Assembly: GCA_947311635.1 (NCBI GenBank)
Contig: CAMZLD010000109.1
Span: forward strand, 1 to 38,102
Length of the DNA stretch: 38,102 bases
Direction: 5' to 3'
DNA from: an uncultured Flavobacteriaceae bacterium
GTDB lineage: Bacteria > Bacteroidota > Bacteroidia > Flavobacteriales > Flavobacteriaceae
A model generated the notes under the pieces. That model had not been told where the DNA came from, did not search any database, and worked only from the letters and a program-made list of their open reading frames with translations. Position 1 is the first letter of the stretch, and every line of letters starts with the position of its first letter. A program made the translations under genes and the position numbers. Positions 10,387 through 20,139 of this stretch are shown here, piece by piece.

Positions 10387-11466
10387 ATGTTTCTAGAAAA
10401 ATTATTACTGGTAAATTATAAGAATATTGTGTCTAATAGTTTTGAATTTGATGCAAAAATAAACTGCTTTGTTGGTAATAATGGAGTTGGTAAAACCAAT
10501 GTCTTAGACGCTATTTATTACTTGTCTAATGCTAAAAGTTACTTTAATGCAGTGGCAACTCAAAACATACGCCATGATGAAGATTTTTTTATGATTGAAG
10601 GTACTTATGCTATCAATGAAAGAAAAGAAATCATAGTTTGTAGTTTAAAACGTGGTACCAAAAAAGTAGTGAAGCGCAACGGAAAAAACTACGAGCGTTT
10701 TTCTGATCATATTGGTTTTTTACCTTTGGTAATTATTTCTCCTGCAGATCGCGATTTAATTACAGAAGGAAGTGACATGCGTCGTAAATTTATGGATGCT
10801 GTAATTTCACAATCAGACAAGCAGTATTTAAAAACTTTAATACACTATAATAAAGTACTATCACAGCGTAATGCACTGTTAAAATATTTTGCTGCAAATC
10901 AAACCTTTGATGCATTAAATTTAGATGTTTATAATGCGCAGTTAAACACCTTCGGAAAAGAAATTTTTAATAAAAGAACGGCTTTTCTTGAAGCTTTTAT
11001 TCCTATATTTATAGAACGTTATAAAGCAATTTCTAACGGAAAAGAAAGCGTAAATTTGGTGTATAAAACGCAGTTAAAGGAATCTGATTTAGTAACTTTG
11101 TTAGACTTGCATTTACAGCGTGATAGAATATTGCAATACACAAGTGTTGGTATACATAAAGACGATTTAATGTTTGAAATTGGTGGTCATTCTGTAAAAA
11201 AGTTTGCAAGTCAAGGGCAACAAAAATCGTATCTTATTGCATTAAAATTGGCACAATTTGATTTTATAAAAAAACAAGCAAAAGTAACGCCCATTTTACT
11301 ATTAGATGATGTTTTTGATAAATTGGACGAAACAAGAGTTTCTCACATTATAGCACTTGTGCAACAAGATGATTTTGGGCAATTGTTTATTAGTGATACA
11401 CATAAAGAACGAACAGAGGCTGTGGTTAAAAAAACAAACCAATCGTATAAAATATTTAGTTTATAA
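10387..11466 (+). CDS. recF: DNA replication/repair protein RecF
   Basis: ATG at 10387 in frame with the track [21 protein letters not shown] Walker [16 protein letters not shown]. Confidence 0.95.
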   Translation: MFLEKLLLVNYKNIVSNSFEFDAKINCFVGNNGVGKTNVLDAIYYLSNAKSYFNAVATQNIRHDEDFFMIEGTYAINERKEIIVCSLKRGTKKVVKRNGKNYERFSDHIGFLPLVIISPADRDLITEGSDMRRKFMDAVISQSDKQYLKTLIHYNKVLSQRNALLKYFAANQTFDALNLDVYNAQLNTFGKEIFNKRTAFLEAFIPIFIERYKAISNGKESVNLVYKTQLKESDLVTLLDLHLQRDRILQYTSVGIHKDDLMFEIGGHSVKKFASQGQQKSYLIALKLAQFDFIKKQAKVTPILLLDDVFDKLDETRVSHIIALVQQDDFGQLFISDTHKERTEAVVKKTNQSYKIFSL

Positions 11467-11762
11467 TGGCAAAAAGAAGTGCAGAATTCCATTCTATAAA
11501 AGACTTGATGAAAACGGTTATTAAAGAAAATAACTTAACTAAAGGAATGCGCCAAATTTATGTAAAAGACGCTTGGTTGCTTGTTATGGGCAAAGGCATA
11601 CAAAGTCATACCCAAAAAGTTTCTTTGCAAGGAGCCACTTTGTTGGTAGAACTTAAATCTGCTGTTTTAAGAGAAGAATTAAGCTACGGAATTGATAAAA
11701 TTCGTATTATGATGAATGAAGCCTTAGGTGAAGAGTTAATTAAAAAAGTGCGTTTATTATGA
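11466..11762 (+). CDS. DUF721 / DciA-like protein
   Basis: SIKDLMKTVIKENNLTKGMRQIYVKDAWLLVMG; follows recF directly. Confidence 0.8.
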   Translation: MAKRSAEFHSIKDLMKTVIKENNLTKGMRQIYVKDAWLLVMGKGIQSHTQKVSLQGATLLVELKSAVLREELSYGIDKIRIMMNEALGEELIKKVRLL

Positions 11763-11872
11763 ATGTAACAACCATTGTAATTATTATTTTAGCACTTCAT
11801 TTTGTAGTGGGTTTTGGGTATTTAATTTATAAGCTTTCACCTAGAAAAGAAGACAAGAAAAAAGAGGAATAG
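11759..11872 (+). CDS. 37-aa single-TM small protein
   Basis: ATGAATGTAACAACC...GAGGAATAG reads MNVTTIVIIILALHFVVGFGYLIYKLSPRKEDKKKEE; overlaps stop of 11466-11762 and abuts the converging stop at 11873; absent from ORF track. Confidence 0.65.
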   Translation: MNVTTIVIIILALHFVVGFGYLIYKLSPRKEDKKKEE

Positions 11873-14797
11873 TTATTCTTCTTTCACAGCTCTGCGTAAG
11901 ATACTAACGGGATGCTGACTTTCTCTTTTAGTGCCATCATAAATTTGATGGCGACAACTTGTTCCTGTAGCTGTTATTTCAATATCTTTTGCCGTTTTTC
12001 TGATTTTAGGAAACAAAGAATCTTCACCAACTTTCATGCTAATGGCGTAATGTTCTTTTTCATAACCAAAAGATCCTGCCATGCCACAGCACCCAGCGTT
12101 TATAATAGTTGGATTGTAATTTGTTGGAATATTTAACATATCAAAACTATCCTTACTTGAGCCCAATGCTTTTTGATGACAATGCACATGTATTTTTATT
12201 TGTTTTTTAGTACTTGTAAATTGAGCTGCTTTAATGTTTCCTTTTTTAAATTCTAAGGCTATAAATTCATCAATCAAAAAGGTGTTTTTTGCTATTTTTT
12301 TTGCAGAAATAGTGTCAGTTGCTAATCGCAGATATTCATCTCTAAAGCTTAAAATGGCAGAAGGTTCAATACCAATTAAAGGTGATTTTTCTGAAACCAA
12401 ATTTTTAAAAACAGAAATATTTTCATTACAAACTTGTTTTGCTTGTTCTAAAAAACCTTTTGAAATAAAACTACGCCCACTTTGTGCATGGTTTTTAAGG
12501 ATTACTTGGTATCCTAAATGTATAAGTAATTGTATGGTGTCCTTTCCTACAGAAACATCATAATAATTTGTAAATTCATCACAAAATAAATAGATTTTAC
12601 TATGAAATGTAGCTTTTAATTCTAACTTCTTTTGATTTTGAGAATACCATTTTTTTAGTGTCTTTTTTTCTAATTTCGGAATGCTTCTTTGTGTGGCAAT
12701 TCCGAAGCTACGTTTAGCTAAAGTTGTATTTAATAACGCATTGGTTAATCTTGGAAAAACACTTCCTAATTTGTTGTATTTAACATTGTTGGCAAACATT
12801 TTAGTCCTAAAATCTGGCTTATTTTCTTTTTGATAATTGTATAAAAATTCTGCCTTTAAAGTCGCAACATCAACATTGCTTGGGCATTCACTTGCGCAAG
12901 CCTTACAACTTAAACAGAGGTCGAAAACTTTTTTTAAATCGGCATTGTCAAATTTATTTTCTTTTGTACTATTTGTTAAGACTTCGCGCAGTGTATTAGC
13001 ACGTGCTCTTGTAGTGTCTTTTTCATTTTTTGTGGCTTTGTAACTAGGGCACATTACACCTCCAGCTTCTACAGATTTTCTACAATCTCCAGAGCCATTA
13101 CATTTTTCTGAAGCGCGTAAAATGCCTTTAGAATCACTAAAATTAAAAAAAGTTTTTATTTCTGGTTCTTTTCTATCAACTTCATAGCGCAAGCTCTTAT
13201 CCATAGGGAAGGCGTCTACAATTTTACCTTTATTAAAAACATTATTGGGGTCGAATGTTTTTTTAATGCGTTTTAAAAGTTGGTAGTTTTTTGCGCCAAT
13301 CATAAGTGGAATAAAACTAGCGCGTACGATACCATCACCATGTTCGCCACTAAAAGAACCTTTGTATTTCTTTACCAGTTTTGCCGTTTCTGTGGTAATC
13401 TTTTTAAACAAAACAAGGTCTTCTTGTTTTTTTAAATTAAGAATAGGGCGGAGGTGTAATTCTCCAGCACCGGCATGTGCATAATACACTGCCTTTTGTT
13501 TAAACCGTTGCATTAAGGCGGTAAATTCTTCAATATAATTAGGTAAATCTTCTACTTTTACGGCAGTGTCTTCTATGCAAGCAACGGCCTTTTTATCACC
13601 AACAATATTTCCTAATAGACCCAGACCTGCTTTACGGAGTTCTAGTGCTTGGTTAATTTCTTTTCCTTTTAAAATAGGAAAGGCATATCCAAATTGTTGA
13701 AGTTTTAATGCGTCAATAAGTTTTATTGTTCTATTGGTTGCTTCTGCCATGCTATTGTCTTTAATTTCTAACAATAAAATTGCAGCAGGATCTCCTTGTA
13801 CAAAAAATCTATTTTTTTCTTGCTCGCGATTGTTTTTGGTGCAATCTAAAATGGTCTTGTCCATCAGTTCGCAAACATCTAAGTTGTGTTTCATTGCTAT
13901 AACAACTGCTTCTAAGCTTTCTTTAATACTTTTAAAATGTACAGCAAGCATGATGTTATGCTTTGGCGGAAGTTTGTCTAATTGTAAGGTTATTGCTGTA
14001 GTAAATGCAAGAGTACCTTCGCTACCACAAAGTAATTTAGAGAGATTGATTGTTGACGTGTTTCCTCCAAATAGATTTGAATTTAATAATTCATCTATTG
14101 CGTAGCCTGTATTTCTTCTATGTATGGCTTTGTCTGGGAATTGTTTATGAATTTCTTCTTGGTTTTCTTTTACAGATAATTCTTTGTAAATGTTTTTGTA
14201 AATGTTTCCTTCTAAAGTGTTGGTTTTTGTTTTTTCTTTGAATATTTCTGAATTTATTTCAGAAAAAACAACTTGAGAGCCATCGCTTAATATTGTTTTT
14301 AAAGAAAGTACTTTATCTCTTGTAACGCCGTATTTAATTGAAGTTGTTCCCGAAGAATTGTTACCTACCATACCGCCAATCATACATCTGTTTGAGGTAG
14401 ATGTATTGGGACCAAAAAATAATCCATAAGGTTTTAGAAATCTATTTAAATCGTCTCGAATAACACCCGGTTCTACAGTTATTGTTTTTAATTGTTTATT
14501 AAAATCTAGAATATTGGTAAAGTGTTTAGATATGTCTACAACAATACCATCGCCAACACATTGACCTGCTAGTGAGGTGCCTGCGGCTCTGGGTATTAAA
14601 GTAATGTTATTTTTAGACGCAAATGCAATGATTTTTTGAAGATCGTTAACATTTTTTGGTAGCGCTACAGCTATAGGTATTTTTCTATATACTGAAGCAT
14701 CTGTTGCGTAGAGGGTTTTGTGTAAAGAATCAAAAAAAAGCTCTCCTTGTAAGTCTGAGGAAAGCTTTTGTAATTGTTTTTTTAATTGTTGCATCAA
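11873..14797 (-). CDS. FAD-binding oxidase fused to Fe-S/CCG domains (D-lactate/2-hydroxyacid dehydrogenase, GlcD-GlpC type)
   Basis: LIPRAAGTSLAGQCVGDGIVVD, MIGGMVGNNSSGTTS, CLSCKACASECPSNVD, HCHQKALG...GCCGMAGSFG. Confidence 0.9.
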   Translation of the reverse strand: MMQQLKKQLQKLSSDLQGELFFDSLHKTLYATDASVYRKIPIAVALPKNVNDLQKIIAFASKNNITLIPRAAGTSLAGQCVGDGIVVDISKHFTNILDFNKQLKTITVEPGVIRDDLNRFLKPYGLFFGPNTSTSNRCMIGGMVGNNSSGTTSIKYGVTRDKVLSLKTILSDGSQVVFSEINSEIFKEKTKTNTLEGNIYKNIYKELSVKENQEEIHKQFPDKAIHRRNTGYAIDELLNSNLFGGNTSTINLSKLLCGSEGTLAFTTAITLQLDKLPPKHNIMLAVHFKSIKESLEAVVIAMKHNLDVCELMDKTILDCTKNNREQEKNRFFVQGDPAAILLLEIKDNSMAEATNRTIKLIDALKLQQFGYAFPILKGKEINQALELRKAGLGLLGNIVGDKKAVACIEDTAVKVEDLPNYIEEFTALMQRFKQKAVYYAHAGAGELHLRPILNLKKQEDLVLFKKITTETAKLVKKYKGSFSGEHGDGIVRASFIPLMIGAKNYQLLKRIKKTFDPNNVFNKGKIVDAFPMDKSLRYEVDRKEPEIKTFFNFSDSKGILRASEKCNGSGDCRKSVEAGGVMCPSYKATKNEKDTTRARANTLREVLTNSTKENKFDNADLKKVFDLCLSCKACASECPSNVDVATLKAEFLYNYQKENKPDFRTKMFANNVKYNKLGSVFPRLTNALLNTTLAKRSFGIATQRSIPKLEKKTLKKWYSQNQKKLELKATFHSKIYLFCDEFTNYYDVSVGKDTIQLLIHLGYQVILKNHAQSGRSFISKGFLEQAKQVCNENISVFKNLVSEKSPLIGIEPSAILSFRDEYLRLATDTISAKKIAKNTFLIDEFIALEFKKGNIKAAQFTSTKKQIKIHVHCHQKALGSSKDSFDMLNIPTNYNPTIINAGCCGMAGSFGYEKEHYAISMKVGEDSLFPKIRKTAKDIEITATGTSCRHQIYDGTKRESQHPVSILRRAVKEE

Positions 14798-15144
14798 GAA
14801 ACTTGTTCGCCATTTTTTATGGCAGTTTTACTTTGTAAAAGTACGACTTTATTGTCTTTATTTACAATACCAAGTATTAAGCATTCACTCATAAAATTTG
14901 CAATTTGTTTTGGTTTAAAGTTAATTACTGCCGTAACTTGTTTGCCTGTTAATTGCTTAGTTGTATATAAATCTGTGATTTGAGCGCTGGATTTTTTTAT
15001 ACCTAAACCGCCAAAATCTATCTCTAATTGATAGGCTGGCTTATGTGCATTTTTAAAATCTTTTGCTTTTATTATTGTACCAATACGTATATCAATTTTT
15101 GTAAATTCTTCAAATGTGATTTTAGGCTTTAGTTTATTCATCAA
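14794..15144 (-). CDS. tRNA-binding (CsaA-like) OB-fold protein
   Basis: TFEEFTKIDIRIGTIIKAKDFKNAHKPAYQLEIDFG, QVTAVINFKPKQIANFMSECLILG. Confidence 0.9.
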   Translation of the reverse strand: MMNKLKPKITFEEFTKIDIRIGTIIKAKDFKNAHKPAYQLEIDFGGLGIKKSSAQITDLYTTKQLTGKQVTAVINFKPKQIANFMSECLILGIVNKDNKVVLLQSKTAIKNGEQVS

Positions 15145-17221
15145 TTACAATAAATTCGGTTCTTCTATTAAGTAAATATTCTTCGTTGGTACATTTTACA
15201 CCATTGGTACAATGGTTAACAGGTTTTGTCTCTCCATATCCAACACTCGTAATTCTATCTGCACTAATACCGTGTCTTACTAGATAGTTTTTTGATGATT
15301 TTGCACGATTTTTGGATAGTATCATATTGTATTTATCAGGTCCACGACTATCTGTATGTGAAGTTAATTCTATTTTAATGGTTGGGTGTTTTTTCATAAT
15401 ATCAACAACTTTATCAAGTTCAATAGCAGCTTCTCTTACTATTTTATATGCATCAAAGTCAAAATGGATAGGATTCGTAATAATTTTTTTAACACCTTTT
15501 TCTTCAACAAATTCTTGGGGATCTTCTAATGTAATATCTACCACTAATTCTTTAGAATCTTCACTAGTTGTTTTAACTTCTACGGTTTTATCTAGATAGC
15601 CTAACGATGAAGAAAATAGAATATAGCTATCATCACATTTTACTTTAAATGTATAAAATCCAGTATTATCTGTTAATACTGAATTGAGTTCTTTACCTTC
15701 TTTAACTAATTTTACGACAGCATTGGAAATTTCTTTCAACGTTTTTTTGTCAATCACTTTTCCTTTTAGCGTTTGATAACAAACCATACTTTCTAATGAA
15801 ATGTCTTTGACTATTTCTTTAGCGTCATACGTATTGGTTGTTATCAAGCTTTCACTTTCTGCATAGTTTTCTTTAGAAGCTAGAATTTTATACGTGGAAT
15901 CACATTTTAACTCAAAAAAGTAGGAGCCATCTACATCAGATTTGATACGATCTACTTCTTTTCCTTCTACAGTTAAAACTGCGGTAGCACCTGTAATTGT
16001 TTTCAATGTTTTTTTATCAAGTATTTTACCACTTACTACTTGATTACACGACATTGGTTTTAAAGTAATGTCTTTTTCTAAATTGTTGTTACTATTGTCA
16101 TTAGTAGTAAATTTATAGGTATTATTGGTATATTCATGTTTTGTAACTTTTATTAGATAGTGAGTGTTACAATCTAAATCAAATTGGTATGAACCGTTTG
16201 TCTTTGTTGTTATGGTTTTAATTACTTTATGTAAACTGTTATCTTCTAATAACTCTACAGTTGCATTGGCAATTGGTTGTTGGTTTTTTTCATCTTCAAT
16301 AATACCTTCAATTTTTTGATTACAAGCAATGGTATAGGTGTAGATGTCAACATCACCTTTACCACCTTTTCTTGTGGAAGAAAAATAACCAAAACGCCCT
16401 TTTTGATCTGTAATATAGGCAAAGTCATCTCTTTTACTATTAAAGTCGCCTTTTAATGCTTTTACTTCGGAAAAAGTATTGTCATCATTTAGTTTTGCTT
16501 TGTAAATATCAAGGCCTCCTTTACCTTTATGACCATCTGAAGCGAAATACAAAATGTTATTTTTGGTTAAAAAAGGATACATTTCACGTTTTTCAGTGTT
16601 GATATTTGCACCTAGATTTATGGCTTCTCCGTATGTGCCGTCAGGGTTAATGGTTGCCATGTATAAATCATAGCTTCCGAAGGTATCATTTTTGTTAGAA
16701 CTAAATAATAATTTAGTACCGTCTTGGCTTATTTGAGGGTTTTGTACAGAATATACATCACTGTTAAAAGGAATTTCTTGAATATTGGACCATTTATTTC
16801 CTTTACCGATGGTTGCTTTAAATATTTTTTTATTTCGCTTTTTTAAAGAATCTAATACAAATACACCGTTGTAATATGATGCTTTTGTAAAGTAAACAGT
16901 CTTATTGTCTGGAGTAAAGGCAATATCATTTAAAAAGATATCTTCATTTGTAATATTACTAAACAACTCATCTTTAATTATTTTTCCATTTTTTCTATAA
17001 GTACCTAAATACGAAGTTAAGTATAGTGTGCCAGTTTTTTTGACATTTACTCTTTTACGTTCTTCATTATATCTTGATGACACATAGATGAGTTTGTTTT
17101 TGTAGAAATTGGCATTAAAATCTGCAAACTTAGTGTTGTTGTCAAGATGTTCTATAACAATTTGTGCCTTAGAAAATGTAAAGCTTAATAGCAATAAAAA
17201 TGCGATAATAATTTTTTTCAT
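15134..17221 (-). CDS. OmpA-family protein with PD40/WD40-like propeller and three carboxypeptidase-regulatory-like repeats
   Basis: C-terminal ELTSHTDSRGPDKYNMILSKNRAKSSKNYLVRHGI; propeller motifs; tandem CNQ/CYQ...GK(I/V)xDKKTLK repeats. Confidence 0.88.
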   Translation of the reverse strand: MKKIIIAFLLLLSFTFSKAQIVIEHLDNNTKFADFNANFYKNKLIYVSSRYNEERKRVNVKKTGTLYLTSYLGTYRKNGKIIKDELFSNITNEDIFLNDIAFTPDNKTVYFTKASYYNGVFVLDSLKKRNKKIFKATIGKGNKWSNIQEIPFNSDVYSVQNPQISQDGTKLLFSSNKNDTFGSYDLYMATINPDGTYGEAINLGANINTEKREMYPFLTKNNILYFASDGHKGKGGLDIYKAKLNDDNTFSEVKALKGDFNSKRDDFAYITDQKGRFGYFSSTRKGGKGDVDIYTYTIACNQKIEGIIEDEKNQQPIANATVELLEDNSLHKVIKTITTKTNGSYQFDLDCNTHYLIKVTKHEYTNNTYKFTTNDNSNNNLEKDITLKPMSCNQVVSGKILDKKTLKTITGATAVLTVEGKEVDRIKSDVDGSYFFELKCDSTYKILASKENYAESESLITTNTYDAKEIVKDISLESMVCYQTLKGKVIDKKTLKEISNAVVKLVKEGKELNSVLTDNTGFYTFKVKCDDSYILFSSSLGYLDKTVEVKTTSEDSKELVVDITLEDPQEFVEEKGVKKIITNPIHFDFDAYKIVREAAIELDKVVDIMKKHPTIKIELTSHTDSRGPDKYNMILSKNRAKSSKNYLVRHGISADRITSVGYGETKPVNHCTNGVKCTNEEYLLNRRTEFIVIDE

Positions 17222-17237
17222 TTATTTTTTTTTAAAT

Positions 17238-17461
17238 ATTGTTGTCCGATTAAAATTTATAAAAACGCTAAAAAGTTATGTTAATAGAGGTTCTAAGAGC
17301 TTTTTTAAATAGGCAGCACCTTGCTTTTTCTTTTTTTTAATTTTATGTTATCTATCAATAACCATAATTTTCAAATAACTGTTTATCGTATAGTTGCAAT
17401 CAAGTCTTTTATCTTTCGTCTAATAGTGAAACGGTCTTACGTCTTTAGACGGACACTATTA
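17238..17461 (+). mobile_element. MITE-like element copy A
   Basis: ATTGTTGTCCGATTAAAATTTATAAAAACGC...ACGTCTTTAGACGGACACTATTA; 224 bp; flanks TTTTTTAAAT / ATTTTTAAAC match 8/10. Confidence 0.8.
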
Positions 17462-17922
17462 ATTTTTAAACTTATTTTATGAAACACCCAAGCTGGTCCT
17501 ATTAATAAAAATTTGATATCATTTAAAAAAGAGGGTTTTGCGCCTTCAATTTTATGTCCATAAAATTGCCCAATCCATGCTAAAATAAAAATGGATAAGG
17601 AAAAGTATAATAACGATGTAGTTGTGCTTATAAAGTAATTCACATAGATACAAATCATAATAAGTACAAGCATTTTAACAAAAATATGAATAGACAGCCT
17701 AAAATAAAAGATTAATAACAATATGCCAAATAAAAAAGCCCAATTTTCTATAAAAGGGTTATTGAGTTGTAATGTTTCTTGAAGAAAATGGGTTGGAATA
17801 CTCATGAGCAATCCAATAATACTGAAAAAAATTGCTGGTACACAAATAAAGTGAATTTTTTGATTTGTTTTGTTTTGATGACTTAAAGCATAGGCATCAA
17901 ACCATTGTTGCATTGTTTTCAT
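17437..17922 (-). CDS. Mpo1-like / DUF962 membrane protein
   Basis: QWFDAYALSHQNKTNQKIHFICVPAIFFSIIGLL; IGQFYGHKIEGAKPSFLNDIKFLLIGPAWV; C-terminus runs into element A. Confidence 0.88.
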   Translation of the reverse strand: MKTMQQWFDAYALSHQNKTNQKIHFICVPAIFFSIIGLLMSIPTHFLQETLQLNNPFIENWAFLFGILLLIFYFRLSIHIFVKMLVLIMICIYVNYFISTTTSLLYFSLSIFILAWIGQFYGHKIEGAKPSFLNDIKFLLIGPAWVFHKISLKINSVRLKT

Positions 17923-17988
17923 TAAAAGTCTTTAATTGCCGTAAACATACGAAATTTTTTTGCATCTTTGACTATCAATAGCTTATCT

Positions 17989-18546
17989 ATGGCAAGAACA
18001 CCTTCTAAAATGATTTCTTTAGGGTCTAAAATTCCTAATTTTTTGTTGCCAAATGTGATAAACGATGACTTTGTGTCTTTACAAGATTTTTCTAGTAAAA
18101 AAGGTGCCGTTATTTTATTTATTTGTAATCATTGCCCATTTGTTATTCATATTAATAGTGTTTTAGTTAAAATAGCCAATGCATATCAATCAAAAGGCAT
18201 ACAATTTATTGCAATTTCTAGTAATGATGTTACACATTATCCGCAAGATGCGCCAGCGTTGATGAAAAAAGTTGCTCTAGAAAATGCGTATCCGTTTCCG
18301 TATTTATTTGATGAAAGTCAAGAAGTTGCTATAGCATTTAATGCGGCTTGTACACCAGATATTTTTGTTTATAATGCAAATGATATTCTAATTTATAGAG
18401 GTCAGTTTGATGCGTCTAGACCACAAAATGGTATTGAAGTAACAGGTAGTGATTTAAAATTTGCTTTAGATTGTTTGTTAAAAGGAGTAAAAAACACTCG
18501 TTTACAAAAACCAAGTATTGGGTGTAATATTAAATGGAAAAAATAA
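17989..18546 (+). CDS. thioredoxin-like / AhpC-TSA family redoxin
   Basis: MARTPSKMISLGSKIPNFLLPNV...VILFICNHCPFVIH...GQFDASRPQNG; start 17989 preferred over 17968. Confidence 0.88.
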   Translation: MARTPSKMISLGSKIPNFLLPNVINDDFVSLQDFSSKKGAVILFICNHCPFVIHINSVLVKIANAYQSKGIQFIAISSNDVTHYPQDAPALMKKVALENAYPFPYLFDESQEVAIAFNAACTPDIFVYNANDILIYRGQFDASRPQNGIEVTGSDLKFALDCLLKGVKNTRLQKPSIGCNIKWKK

Positions 18547-18580
18547 AAGTCGTTCTTTTGGTAAAAAAAGAGCGACTTTT
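18545..18580 (+). terminator. putative intrinsic terminator
   Basis: AAAAGTCGTTCTTTT-GGTA-AAAAAAGAGCGACTTTT inverted repeat just after stop at 18546. Confidence 0.7.
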
Positions 18581-18606
18581 GAAAATAAATGTATAGTTTT
18601 TATTTT

Positions 18607-18823
18607 ATTATTGTCTGATTAAAATTTATAAAAACGCTAAAAAGTTATGTTTAATAGAGGTTCTAAGAGCTTTTTTAAATAGACACCTTGTTTTTTCTTT
18701 TTTATTTTATTTTTTCTGTCAATAACAATAATTTCAAATAACTGTTTATCGTATAGTTACCATCAAGTCTTTTATCTTTCGTCAATAGTGAAACGGTCTT
18801 CCGTCTTTAGACGGACACTACTA
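18607..18823 (+). mobile_element. MITE-like element copy B (diverged, 217 bp)
   Basis: ATTATTGTCTGATTAAAATTTATAAAAACGC...CCGTCTTTAGACGGACACTACTA; no clear target duplication. Confidence 0.78.
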
Positions 18824-18909
18824 TTTTTAAGACATATTAATAGTCCTCTTTTTAATTTTTTGGCATAAAGTTTGAAATAAACTTAACAGAAACCATAAAA
18901 CGAAAGATT

Positions 18910-19821
18910 ATGAAGACGACAAAACTACTATTCGCATTTATTATTGCCATTACATTTTCTTCTTGTATCATAGAAGAAGATCTATATTACGGCAATGATG
19001 TATCATTAGAACAAGTATTAACGGCTAATGACATATGGTATGTAGATTTCCATAGAACAACAGGCACAGGAGACGTACCTTTTATTTCAAAAGCATTTAC
19101 CTTGAGTTTTTTAAACGGAAGTTTATACGCAAATAACAATTTAGTTGGTATAGGTTCTACAGGTGCTGCTTATGGTACAAGAATTGGTTATTACGACACC
19201 AATAGAGACTATTTAGAAGTGAGACATAACTTAGATGGTTATATTGACTTAGATGTTGTTGTCGTCTCTCCTTATGAAATTAGACTTGTAGATAGGCTTA
19301 CTAATGTGACCTATTATTTAGAAGGATATTCTAAAAATACGTTTGATTTTGATCAAGTGTTTTATGATAATATTGAATATTTTTTACAAGAATATGTTGC
19401 TTGGGAAAAAACCTATACAAGTAATACAGGTGCTTTAAATGCTTTTGATAACGAAAACTATTTAGCATTTACACCAGAAAATATTACAACTTTTTATTCT
19501 TCTCAAGATACAAATGGCATGAATATTGATTTAATTAATTGGGATTTTGTAGGTAACTACACCATCTATGATGTTAATGGTTATGATAATTTAAAAATTT
19601 TAACATTAGATTATGATAATACAGACAATGAAGAGCTTGAATTAACCGTTATAAATGATGGAGCTATAGAATTGTATCATGTTGCATCTGGAACAACGTA
19701 TAGATTTGGAGGTGAAGGGTTTATACAGTATTTAAGAACAGCCCAAGGAGCTGTAAAAAAAGAAAGAAAAAGAATAAAGGTTAAACGACCTATAAAAGAG
19801 AGACAAAAGCATTTAAAATAA
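18910..19821 (+). CDS. conserved flavobacterial lipoprotein of unknown function
   Basis: Signal + lipobox (TFSSCIIEED); NDIWYVDFHRTTGTGDVPFISKAFTLSFLNGSLYANNNLVGIG; K/R-rich C-terminal tail. Confidence 0.75.
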   Translation: MKTTKLLFAFIIAITFSSCIIEEDLYYGNDVSLEQVLTANDIWYVDFHRTTGTGDVPFISKAFTLSFLNGSLYANNNLVGIGSTGAAYGTRIGYYDTNRDYLEVRHNLDGYIDLDVVVVSPYEIRLVDRLTNVTYYLEGYSKNTFDFDQVFYDNIEYFLQEYVAWEKTYTSNTGALNAFDNENYLAFTPENITTFYSSQDTNGMNIDLINWDFVGNYTIYDVNGYDNLKILTLDYDNTDNEELELTVINDGAIELYHVASGTTYRFGGEGFIQYLRTAQGAVKKERKRIKVKRPIKERQKHLK

Positions 19822-19875
19822 AGTTTGGTTAGTTGATTTTTGGTTGGCTATGAAAATAGCCAATTAGAAAGAAAG

Positions 19876-19900
19876 GCCGCTCTACCAAGAGCGGCTTTTT
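19876..19900 (+). terminator. intrinsic terminator
   Basis: GCCGCTCT-ACCA-AGAGCGGC-TTTTT. Confidence 0.9.
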
Positions 19901-19915
19901 CTTTGATTAAAAAAT

Positions 19916-20139
19916 ATTATTGTCCGATTCAAATTTATAAAAACGCTAAAAAGTTATGTTTAATAGAGGTTCTAAGAGCTTTTTTTAAATAGACACCTTG
20001 CTTTTACTGTTTTTTTAATTTTATGTTATCTATCAATAACAATAATTTTCAACTAACTGTTTATCGTATAGTTACAAGCAAGTCTTTTATCTTTCGTCTA
20101 ATAGTGAAACGGTCTTACGTCTTTAGATGGACAATACTA
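19916..20139 (+). mobile_element. MITE-like element copy C with perfect 10-bp target duplication
   Basis: 224 bp; flanked by ATTAAAAAAT at 19906-19915 and 20140-20149. Confidence 0.9.

Noticed and set aside
17440-17455. Hairpin CGTCT-TT-AGACG near the element end as a conserved functional RNA structure
   Set aside because: Copies C, D, E and F carry uncompensated changes in this stem, so structural conservation is not supported by these copies.
18597-18833. Target duplication around copy B
   Set aside because: TTTTTATTTT versus TTTTTAAGAC match only in the first six bases of T-rich sequence; not distinguishable from chance.
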